Source: Mesorhabditis belari (Eukaryota; Nematoda; Chromadorea; Rhabditida; Rhabditidae). Taken from it: 64,000 nt of DNA. The first letter of the stretch is position 1, and each line of letters opens with the position of its first letter. Shown here piece by piece: positions 18,101 to 30,100 of the stretch. Made by a program: the position numbers and the translations under genes. The stretch covers positions 310,001 to 374,000 of the forward strand of contig CAUEEP010000869.1 of NCBI GenBank assembly GCA_958450365.1. Direction: 5' to 3'. Below the pieces are notes generated by a model that did not search any database, was not told the origin of the DNA, and saw nothing but the letters and a program-made list of their open reading frames with translations.

Positions 18101-21100
18101 AGAAACAGTAAACTAGAAACGCGTTTCTGCTTTGTTTTTATCGAATAGTTGTTTTGCTTCATTGATTTATAAGTAAATTATGATGGTATCCGGTCTGTAG
18201 CCAGACACCGGTAAGTTTAAACCAGTTTAAACGAGTTTAAAACTAGAATCGGTACTCGTTTCTATTTTCGTTTGTATCGAATAGTTGTTTTCTTCATTGA
18301 TTAGTGATTAAATTTTGATACTATCCGGTCTGTAGCTATTAGGTTGATGCAAAAGTCTTTTTCATTTTTTTCGTACTTCTTTTGAAAAATAACAAAGTCA
18401 TCAATTAACCTATGGTTTGCTCTAAATGAAAAGTGTTTATTGTTCAATTTGCCATCTTTTTAAGTCAATTTGGGATCTAGATGATCTTGAAGCTCTAGAT
18501 GATCTTGAAGCTCTAGATGATCTTGAAGCTCTAGATGATCTTGAAGCTCTAGATGATCTTGAAGCTCTAGATGATCTTGAAGCTCTAGATGATCTTGAAG
18601 CTCTAGATGATCTTGAAGCTCTAGATGATCTTGAAGCTCTAGATGATCTTGAAGCTCTAGATGATCTTGAAGCTCTAGATGATCTTGCAGCTCTAGTGGA
18701 TCCTTGACGCTATCTGTGCTACCCACATTTTACATATATTATATCGTGTTTCTTTTTATCAGCCCTTTTCGTGTTATGTGTATGAATTGATGTGTTTTAA
18801 TCTTAAATCTAGCGCACTTTATCTCAGGACTCTAGCTCAGGTCCTGAATAAAGTATCTATATATTTATTCAGCAATGAAATGGTCGCAATACCTGAGAAT
18901 TTTTACGTTTACTTAATTCAACCGCTTGGCATCGATTCAATGAATCATCTGAAACTAGGTGAATGCTATTTTTTCATTTTCTATCTATATATTACGTTGA
19001 TGCAAAAGTCTTTTTCATTTTTTTCGTACTTCTTTTGAAAAATAACAAAGTCATCAATTAACCTATGGTTTGCTGTAAATGAAAAGTGTTTATTGTTGAA
19101 TTTCCCATCTTTTTAAGTCAATTTGGGTTCACTTTCAAGCAAATTCGAGAGTGAAAACGGGTTTTTCATAAAAATCTATAAAAACCTCTATAAAGAAATC
19201 GGCTGAATCAATTTCTCTGAAAATCTGAAAAAATATCAAACTTTTTGTGCTCTATCTTTTATTTATTAACATCAAGATTGGTTTCCTTAGCTAAAGCGTC
19301 TAAAATGCATCATCGAGCCGTCGCCTTTTTTGACTACCCGACTTCAGGCTCTCAAAAAAATTTAGACATAAGACATTTTAAACTCGTTTTAATGTCATTT
19401 TGCAGAAAAATAATTGGCCTTTCCAATGCAATAAACCGTTCTTCAATTGGTGCATTTGTTGGCTTGAAACGGCAGACGAAAAGGAACGAAAAGACTTATG
19501 CATCAACCTATTACTATTAGGTTGGTAAAAAAGAAATGAGCGTCGTGTTTGTTGATTGGACCGCGTGGACCAGGCGCTGCGAAGTCAAGGTGTGGATACG
19601 GCGTCGACAAAATTCCTCCACGACAACGCTCGGCCGCATGTCGCAAAAATCACCCAGCAGAAAATTGAAGAAATGGGCTGGGAAGTCCTGCCTCATCCGC
19701 CATTTATTTATTAACATCAAGATTGGTTTCCTTAGCAAAAGCGTCTAAAATGCATCATCGAGCCGTCGCCTTTTTTGACTACCCGACTTCAGGCTCTCAA
19801 AAGAATCTAGACATAAGACATTTTATGTCTTATGTCTAGATGTCTCTTATGACAAACTCGTTTTAATGTCATTTTGCAGAAAAATAATTGGCCTTTCGAA
19901 TGCAATAAACCGTTCTTCAATTGGTGCATTTGTTACTTTTTAACGGAAGTACGAAAAAAATGAAAAAGACTTTTGCATCAACCTAATAGATACCGGTAAG
20001 TTTAAACCAATTTAAAACTAGAAACAATACGTGTTTCTATTTTGTTTGTATCGAATAGTTGTTTCTTCATTGATTAGTGATTAAATTATGATACTATCCG
20101 GTCTGTAGCCAGACACCGGTGCGTTTAAACCAGTTTAAAACTAGAAACAATACGAAACAACATACTAGAAACTAAACTATTTAACTGTTAACCGTTAACT
20201 AGTTTAAAAGCTGGATTAATCAAGTCTATTTCTTCAAGTATAAACTAATAAACAAAGTTAACAGTCAACTGAACATCAGGCATACAAGTTTTACTTACAA
20301 TTTGCGTAAATAAACTAAGAAATTTAAGAAATAAGCCAGTTTTGTTAGCCAATTTTGTTAGCCAATTTTTAGAGTCAATTTTTAGAGTCAAATTTTTTCC
20401 ATTTAAAACTCTCCAAACTTTTCAGTAGATTTCTAAGCAAAAAACTAGATTAATCAAGTCTAATTCTTCAAGTATAAACTAATAAACGAAGCATAACTAA
20501 TCGAAATCCGACAGGAAACAGTTTTCAGCGCTTTTCAGCGCTTCTAAGCTATTTTCGAATGCTTCAATGCTTCAATTGGGTAACGACGAACATGTCGATC
20601 GACTTTTTCATGTAAATGTTGGTTTTCACAGCTTAATTGCCTTCAATTTAGCTTTAATTTGGCTTTAATTTAGGTTTAGCTTTAATTTGGCTTGAATTTG
20701 GCATTTGGCTTCGATTTGTCGTCAATTTGGCTAACGAAAGCGATTCACTCACATGTCGATCGGCTCTCCCGTGAAACCACTCCTCCGTGACATGCATCTC
20801 TTCGGGGCGCATTCCAAGCCCAACTAGGTTATCCTCCTGGAAATCTCTCGAATAGGTAACTATTTAGTAATTGAATATGTAAATATAATTAAAATTTAAT
20901 TTTTGTAAATTAAATTGTTTTTTTTCTTTACAAACCCCTTGCTCATCATCGCCCAACACTGAAATCGAGTCCTCCCTCGCTAAAGTCGCCTCGTTGAGCT
21001 GAATTTGCATTGAAAAATACTAGATTTTAGATAGACAATAGATAGATATTAGATAATTTGATATAGGATGTCCAGAAAAGAAGCGATCATCGGTTTGAGT

Positions 21101-24100
21101 CTGAAGAAAAGTCTGGAGAAGAGTCTGGAGAAAAGTCTGGAGAAAAGTCTGGAGAAAAGTCTGGAGAATTTTCTCATTGATTTTTCAAGGCTCGTCGTGG
21201 TGTCAGAATTGCTTTCTGCTTCAAGTGCCATACAACAAGATGAAGTTGAGTCTTTTTGATGATTTTGTGAGCGTCATGCATCGGCTGGAGAGCTGAAAAT
21301 CCACGTATCCATACGTGGATTTTGTTTTCCCCATATGTTCTTAGAATTTAGAGATATAGAATCCCCGGCGAGCCGAGTTGGTGACCATTTTACGGCTTTC
21401 AAAGTTGATTCAAAGTTCAAAGTTGATTTTGTGAATTTTAAGTTCATCCATCGGGTGGGGAGCTTCAAATTCACGTTTAGATTTATAGAAAAAGGTTTAT
21501 AGAAAACGGTTTATCGAAAAAGAAAAATGAATGCTTGCTTGAGATTTTGATTTAACTACGTTTCACTACATTAAACTACATCTAGCTACGTTTAGCTACG
21601 TTTCACTACGCTTAGCTACGTTTCACTACGCTTAGCTACGTTTCACTACGCTTAGCTACGTTCAGATACGTTTAGCTACGTGCACTACTATTAAAGAAAA
21701 TGTAAATTATACGAGAAATATGGAAATATTTTGATGTATAATATTTATTATATAAACAAAGCTTAAAAGCTCAACAATTGTTGAGCTTTTAAGCTTGTGT
21801 AGTATAATACGGTTTTTGAAATAGAAATCGATTCAAAATAGCAATTGAGCAATATTCAACTTCAATTTTACAAGCTCTTAAATCACAGTTACCATATTTT
21901 CTCTAATACTAGTGCACCCTAAGCTCTCTCTAAATTCCTTGAAATCTCGAGAACCACTTATCAGAACCTATCGATGTGAGGTTGGAAAATATAGCTGACG
22001 ATGAGATCTTTCAGGGGAATCGAGTGTTGAGCGTCTGGGGAAAATTTGGAAACCGTAAAATGGTCACCAACTCGCTGGGATGCATTACTGTTACAGAAAA
22101 TCCGGTCGGTGGATTCTATATCTCTAAATTCCAAGAACACATTGGGAAAACAAAATCCCCGTATGGATACGTGGATTTTCAGCTCTCCAGCCGATGCATG
22201 ACATTCAAAAAATCATCAAAAAGACTCAACTTCATCTTGTTGTATGGCACTTGAAGCAGAAAGCAATTCTGACACCACGACGAGCCTTGAAAAATCAATG
22301 AGAAAATTCTCCAGACTTTTCTCCAGACTCTTCTCCAGACTTTTCTTCAGCTCTCCAGCCGATGCATGACATTCAAAAAATCATCAAAAAGACTCAACTT
22401 CATCTTGTTGTTGCAAAACCAATTCTCACAATTCCTTGGAAAAATCAATTTTTCAAGACAATCAATCAATCAATTTTTCTAGACTCAAACGAAAACCAGC
22501 TTTCTTCTGGATACCCTGTATCAAGTTTTCGATAATATTTTCTACCTCAGTACATTGCTCGATTTTGTAGCACAACTTGTCGCTGAAGAGGACAAAAATG
22601 TGAGAGGTCCATTCCTAAAGCTCGATAAAACGTAGATATTTATTCAAGCTGAGAAATGTAACATAAAAAATACTGCCCTAAGGATATTGTAAAGAAGAAA
22701 AAAACCATGTATATTGCAAAAAAAAAGCTTAATTTTCCCACCACTGGGATCGAACCCGTGACCTCTCGACTAGGAGACCAGACTCCTAACCACTCGGCCA
22801 TGGGGGCCGGTGAAAGGTGGTGAAAATTTTGGCAAGTCGTTGCTCGGCGACTGATACTTTTGATGATCTAGTCTATGTTCTAGCCTTTTAGGTGTACTCT
22901 GTGCTCACAAGAAACGTCATCTAACGTAAACGCACGCCATCTAGCGCACTGAATTCTGAGAAAAAGTGCATTGGGAAGGAATTTGCAATGTTTTCGCCTA
23001 AAGAGCTAAAGAATAAGTTTAGAGCCAACTCACATGAGTGACGCTGTCTTGAAGCCAAAGAAGTCCTTTCTTAATGCTTCCCTCAGAGATCAAAAGATCT
23101 GTGTCTTGAACTAAAAAAGAGATCTTGATAATAGTTTCAAATTGAATTCTTTCTATCACAAAATACTCACATTCATCACTTTTCACGACATCTTCACTCT
23201 CAACGGCCAACTTTTTATGTTTAAGAATGATTTTGCGTTTAAGTGCAGCTGGTGATGGAAGCTCAAGCTCATCTCGACTCACTGGTTGTGTCAATAAAAG
23301 ATCGCCAAGGATTTCACGAACCTAGAAGAGAAATAGATGTTATAAAGTGCTTTGAGAGCTTTAAGAGCTTGAGCTTTGAGAGCTTTAGCCTTGAGAGCTT
23401 TAGCTTTGAGAGCTTTGAAAGTAAAGCTTTAGTTTTGAAAGCTTTGAGGGCTTTTGAGAGCTGTGAGAGCTTTGAAAGTAAAGCTTTAGCTTAAAAAGCT
23501 TTGAGAGCTCTAGCTTTGAAAGCTTTGAGGGCTTCGAAAGTAAAGCTTTAGCTTCGAAAGCCTTGAAAGCTTACCTCTTGCGCTAAAAGCCTTTGCGCTG
23601 GCACAGAGCAATTGTCTTCGATGGAGAGAATCACTGGGTATCTGCAAACGAATTTTGAGCACATTTATAGGTTTAGATTCACTGGGAATTCCTTATTTAG
23701 TCACAACCAAATCTCTACTTTACCTAAATCTTCAGCCAAGTCTTTACCTAAATCTTCACTTCAGCTAAATTCCTCGAAAACTCGATAACCGCTTATCAGA
23801 ACCTATCGATGTGGGGTCGGAAAATGTAGCTAACGATGAGATCTTTCAAGGGAATTTGAGTGTTGAGCTTCTGGGAAAGCTTGGGAGCTGTAAAATGGGC
23901 ACCAACTCGGCCGGGAGCATTACTACTATTCATTCAAAAATTTCCATTTTTTTTCCATAGCTTTTCCATAGCTAAAGAAAAGCTAAAGAAAAGCTTAAGG
24001 AAAGCCAAAGAAAAGTCTAATAGACTTCAAATCAAATAGCTTCTCTATTAAAGGGTAAAATATATTCAAAGATCCTCTAATCTAGATTTATTATCTATTC

Positions 24101-27100
24101 CCAATTGCTCCGCTTTGATGTAGAGCTCATGAGGATCGAATTTTCGAGTTTTGCATAGCACTAAGAACTGTGTATTACACTAGAGTAAGCTCAAAAAGCA
24201 CTACATTACTTCAAATTCTTCTGATATCGAATTCTACGTATTTGATCGGTCTTAAATTTGTAAACACATTGCTCAATCTAGACTTAGACAAGGCTAGACT
24301 GTCTAGAAAGTTTTTTCTTTTTAAACAAGACATTTTAAACTCGTTTTAATGGATTTTACAGAAAAATAATTGATTTTTCTTAAGGAAATACTTCAATTGA
24401 TGCATTTATTTGTTTTAAAAGAAGAACGAAAGTAATTTCTGGATAATCTAAGCTTCTAGACAATCTAAGCTTCTGGACAATCTATGCTTCTGGACAATAT
24501 AAGCTTCTGGACAATCTAAGCTTCCGGAAAATCTAAGCTTCTGGACAATCTAGGACAATCTACGCATCGTTTTTTCAAGCTTAATTAGAAATTTGTAGAT
24601 TGTCCAGAAGCTTAGATTGCCCAGAGAAGCTAAGATTGTCCAGAAGCTAAGATTATCCAGAAGCTTAGATTGTTCAGAGAAGCGGAACAAATTTCTAATT
24701 AAGCTTGAAAAAACGATGCGTAGATTGTCCTAGATTGTCTAAAAGCTTAGATTGTCCAGAAGCTTAGATTCCTGGAAGCTGGACAATCTTAGCTTCTAGA
24801 CAATCTAAGCTTCTGGACAATCTAAGCTTCTGGACAATCTAGGACAATCTACGCATCGTTTTTTCAAGCTTAATTAGAAATCTAGTACGTTAGAAAGAGG
24901 ATTTAGACATTTGCATTTAAAGTAAAATGTAAAATCATTTCTCAACTCACTCGCTATTGATGAAAGCATAGTGTCGAATTGTTTGCAAGACATCTTTCAG
25001 CAAGAGTTTACTCGTCATTGTGTACCTAAAAGGATCTTCTTTTTTATGATAAACGGGAATAATAGTGTATATAAGAGATTAATTGATTTTGAAGTTTGAA
25101 AATTTTAATCGAGCTTTGAAAGAGTTTTTGCTGTTTTTACTTTCGTTTTCTAAAAGTTGAAAATCTTTTAATCTGTTTGTTTAATGTTTTAATGTTAAAA
25201 GAAGAATCTAGACTCTGATCTAGACTCTAAACTAAACTCTAATCTAGACTCTAATCTAGACTCTAAACTAAACTCAAATCTAGACTCTAATCTAGACTCT
25301 AAACTAAACTCTGAGCTAGACTCTAACCTAAACTCAAATCTAGACTCTAATCTAGGCTCTAAACTAAACTCTAATCTAGACTCTAATCTAAACTCAAATC
25401 TAGACTCTAATCTAGACTCTAAACTAAACTCTGATCTAGACTCTAACCTAAACTCAAATCTAGACTCTAATCTAAACTCAAAGCTAGACTCAAATCTAGA
25501 ATCAAATCTAAACTCTAACCAAAACTCAAATCTAAAGAATTAGAACCTAAAACTTTCCTTACCCGTGATAGATAACGATGTCAAGGAATTCGGCTGAATT
25601 TGGCTTTTTTGTTCCATCCCAACAATCCACTGAAAAGTTTAAAGAATGAATTGATTTTGATATCAAAATAAAAGCTTTCGATTTCTAGAATAAGCTCAGT
25701 TCAGTGATTTTAGACTCACACTCAATGCATCGACATCCCATTAAAAGAGCTCGAGCATAAGAGTCAAGTGAAGACTCACTCCGCAATTGATCTCCAGTCA
25801 AATAGCTAAAAGATTTAATGATTGCTGTAATTGTATGGCAGTAGTCTGTATGACTACTGTAACCGAGCTGGGTTACTGTATGAGAAGATTACAGTAATTA
25901 GGTTGTTATTTGGAAAGAGTGTTTGTGGAAAGGATGTAGTTATGGAAAGGATTACTGTAGCTTGAGTTACTGTAAGCTTACTGTGGCCCGCCTACTGTAG
26001 CCAGCCTACTAGCTTACTGTAGACAGCTTACTGTAGCCAGCCAACTGTAATCGGCTTACTGTAACCAGCTTTCTGCAAGCAGCTTACTGTAATCAGCTTA
26101 CTGTAATTGGACTATATTTGAAAAGATTACTGTATTCTTTCTGTAAAGCATTACTGTAATTGGGTTACTGTAGAATTACTGTAGGATTATCGTAGGATTA
26201 CTTTGGGATTACTTTGGCACTACTGTAGGATTACTGTAGGATTACTGTAGAATTACTGTAACGCATTGACTCACGTATTATGCGACGAAGCGATCCAATA
26301 GTGTGAAAGTGGTCGATTCATATCGTGCACCACTTTCTCGTTCATCGAATCCCATAACGAGTTCTCTCGAGAGTACAAGAAATCGCAGAACTGGAATTGA
26401 GTTTTTCAGAGTTTTTACAGAGTTTTTCTACAGAGTCAGAGAAGTTTTTCGTTTTTTAGCTCATTCTTGCTAAGTCAAGAAGGAATTTACCTAATAATAT
26501 TGGGTTGATGCATAATTATCCGGACTTCTTTTATAAATGATTTTATTTAACAAAAAATAACATAAATAGTTAGAAAAATATGTTTAATTGATTATTCTGG
26601 AGCATATTCACCGCCTACATCAATAACTGATTGCCATTTGCTTGGAAGACGATCGATTCCACGAGCGAAGAATAAACGATCTTTGGAGGCAATCCACGCT
26701 TTAACATCGTCTATCAAGTCATCCAAATCGTTGTAGATCTTATTTGTTTGCCAATTTTTGAGCGATCGATTGACGTGGTAGTCCGTTGGGGCTTCAGTAG
26801 GAGAATATGGCGGGTGTGGAAGAAGATCCCAGCCCTTACTAGCGATGGATTCGACGACATGGCGCTCAACGTGCGGACGTGCGTTATCGTGGTGAAAGAC
26901 GATGTTGTTCTTTTTGCGCGGTCTTCGTGCCTGAATTGCAGCATGTAAGCGTTCAAGTTGTGCCAAGTAGACGTCACTATTGATGTTCAATTGCTTCTTG
27001 CCATTTTTGTCTGGAATTCGCCATTGCTCACGTTCATCATCGTCATTCCACCAATAACAGATGCCGTTAGAGATGATTTCCCAGTGGATGATTCCGCTTC

Positions 27101-30100
27101 TGTCCCACCATACACACCACATTGCTTTCTTACAGTGGACATCTTTCGGTATTCCTTTAGGTGAAACACCTGGCGACACGCAGACTTTCTTTCTCTTGAG
27201 GTTCTTGAACAACAGCCATGATTCATCGCCTGTGACGAGATTCTTCAAAAACGGTGCTTCCTCGTTTCGTTGCAACAAATCGGTGAAAATTCGAAGGCGA
27301 TCTGCTTGGTTCTTCTCGGAGACGCTTTAACATCGTCTATCAAGTCATCCAAATCGTTGTAGATCTTATTTGTTTGCCAATTTTTGAGCGATCGATTGAC
27401 GTGGTAGTCCGTTGGGGCTTCTCCAGTTCTTTGAGATCGCGAAACGACTCTGCGGCAGACCATCCCTTTTCGAAGTGGTAGAGCATGATATGGCGAAGAT
27501 GGATATGATTGTCGACACGCATTTTGTTCACTAAAGAATAACGAATATTTTAAAAAAAAGAAATAGACAAAAAGCTTTCAAAACAAAAAAGATACAAGCA
27601 CGCAAAAAGAAGTCCGGATAATTATGCATCAACCCAATATATTTCACTTATGACAAATTCCAGTCATAACTTTTATTCAGAGCTGTTCTAGAAAGCCAAA
27701 AGCTATGGCTAGGCAAGTCAAGCCAATGGCTTTCAATTGGGCTTAGCCTAGAATTTCAACCTTACTGTCTAATTAGACTTTAGGCTTTGGCTGAGCTTGG
27801 CTTGGCTTTGGCTTGGCTTAGCTTAGCTTTGACTTGGCTCACCTCCATGACACTGAGCGACGGTGTGTGTGCAAGCGGCATTCCCTTTCCAGTAATATCC
27901 GTATCATGAAGGTACTCTCGTAAAAAAGCACTTGCTCTTTCTCTGGAAACATTGAAATAAACGTTGTTTTTTTTGGTTTTTGTTTAATTCACCGATTATT
28001 CGCCATCTCATCATTTTGGTATTCTCGCAAGAAAGTGAGAAAGTTCGCGAACGAAACCGTCGATCCCTCGTCAGTTAATTTGCCGAATTCGGATGTGAAT
28101 GTCTGAGAAGTCGTTGATAAGAAAAGTTTAAAGGAAGTTTTAAAGGAAGTTTTAAAGAAAATTTTAAAGAAAATTACTGTTTGCAGATGGATTAGGGTTT
28201 TGGCTGCTCGAGAAAAGACTTCAAAAGTCATTTGTTCTTCTGTGATTTCTTGAAGAGCTCGAGAAGTGACTTTATATTGGAGAGACGTTTGCACGAAAGG
28301 CTTCATATGTTTCATTGCAACTCTGAAAAGAAAAAGGAGTTAAAAGGAAGTTAAAAGGAAGCTAAAAGGAAGCTAAAAGTTACAGCTGTAAGCAAGGTTT
28401 TTTAAGACTACTATAGACAGCTTACTGTAACTGTAGAAGTCTGTTACAATGATTACTGTAAGCAAATGGTTACTGTAAAGGATTACTGTAATAGAATGGT
28501 TACTGTAAGTTCTGCTAGAAAAGCATTTTATCCAACTTTTCTTGTCCGGAGGTGAGCAAATTGCTGAACTGTTTCCGGAGCCAACGCTCGATTACTAATG
28601 GATGATTTGCTTGTTGAGTGTCCATAATCAATGTGTGCACTCCTTGATTCCATAAACGGCAAGCTTCTGATGTTTCGACTAAAGTTGACGATCTTTTTGA
28701 AGGCATAAAGCTCTACTCTGATGGCAAAGGATAGATGCCGGTGTGACTGATTGGTAGAGCGTTCGCTCGATCGTGTTGAATGATCACGGGTTCGAATCCC
28801 GGCGCTGACCGATGTTCGACCATGTTCCCAGCTCAACTCTAGCTTTCAAAAGCTTTTGAAAGCTTTCTAAGGCTTTTAGAAGCTTTCAAAAGCTTTTAGA
28901 AGCTTTCAAAAGCTTTTAGAGGCTTTCAAAAGCTTTCAAATGCTTCCAAAGGCTTTCTAAAGCCTTCAGAGGCTTACAAAGGCTTCCAAAGGCTTCCAAA
29001 GGCTTTCTAAAGCTTTCAGAGGCTTACAAAGGCTTCCAAAGGCTTCCAAAGGCTTTCTAAAGCTTTCAGAAGCTTTCAAAGGCTTTCAAAGGCTTCCAAA
29101 GGCTTTCAAAAGCTTACAAAAGCTTACAAAAGCTTTCTAAAGCTTTCAAAAGCTTCCAAAAGCTTTCAAAGACTCACACAACAATATCCAATAGCTTAAA
29201 TTGAAGCCAGATCCATGCTGGATGACGAGAATTTTGGTCGGTTCAAAATTTCGGATTTCCTTGTCACGAATCCATTTGTCGCCCACTTTAATGTTGTTCA
29301 ACTGAAGAAGAATCGATTTAGATTACTAAGTTAGTTTACTAACTTTAAGATTAAGAGTTAGATTACAAACTATTCAATTAAACTCTCCAAAGTATCCAAT
29401 TTTCTTCATCTTATCACACTCAAGATTTTTTTTATTTCAAATTTTTGCTGATGCTTTCAAATGCTCAAAATGTTCTCGAGTTTCCATAAAGCTTTACCCA
29501 AAATGATTCATAATACTCAAACACTGATAACAATAAAAAAAAAAAAAAAACTGAATTTCTGTGCAAAGCTTAAGCTCAAAAAGCTCAAAAAGCTCAAAAA
29601 GCTCAAAAATTTTCCTAGTTTTCCCAGTGGAATGAATTTTTAAGAAAAAGTGAATTAGATTTTGATATTTAGTTTTTGAAAACTAAATGAATTTAGACAA
29701 ACCTTGAAATCGAGCGTTTGTACCTCTTTAACACTTCGCAAATCCAAAACCGACGGTTTATTCCGGAGAGCCACTGGAAAATTTGGGAATTTGAATTGAG
29801 ATTAAGTTTTATATGCTAAAGAATGCTGGTAGACTCAATAAAGTTTCTGAGATCACTAGAGTGGGTCTTGGACCAACTTTTGCCTTAATTCTGTACTTGG
29901 CTTGACTCGGTTTGGCTTGACTTCTAGCTTGACTAGCTAGCTAGACTCTAGCCTGGTTCTGTCCTAGACTGATCTGCTGTTGATTTTGATTTCTTTTAGA
30001 ATTTAGAAGTCTAAAGAGCTGGTTTAGCTTATAGATTCTAGGTTTTCTATTATCATATCTCTAAAATCAAGGATTCTTATAGTTTATCTGATAGTTAGAT

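Larger units (their letters stand above)
18339..19987. mobile_element. Nested mariner composite, 1649 bp
   Basis: Outer inverted repeats start TTAGGTTGATGCAAAAGTC and are bounded by TA. Inside, a second TIR copy starts at about 18993 with its partner ending near 19511, giving a nested unit of about 520 bp. At 19517 a different mariner begins (TTAGGTTGGTAAAAAAG). A block of about 200 bp (19255-19460) is repeated at 19700-19935. An 18-bp minisatellite occupies 18473-18698. It lies in the intron that splits the N-terminal SH2 coding region of plc-3. The region appears built by successive insertion of related elements. Confidence 0.75.
21064..22360. repeat. Large inverted repeat, arms about 21064-21460 and 22020-22345
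   Basis: The left arm reads AAAAGTCTGGAGAAAAGTCT (five units), then GCATCGGCTGGAGAGCTGAA and ATCCACGTATCCATACGTGG. The right arm carries the same in reverse order and complement. The centre contains repeat K with its minisatellite and palindrome. It sits in the split-PH intron of plc-3. The TCTGGAGAAAAG units look protein-like in some frames but have no support as a gene. Confidence 0.7.

Noticed and set aside
18426..18726. DDLEAL-repeat and DHLELQ-repeat proteins on opposite strands
   Set aside because: Both follow from a stop-free 18-bp minisatellite inside a mariner composite.
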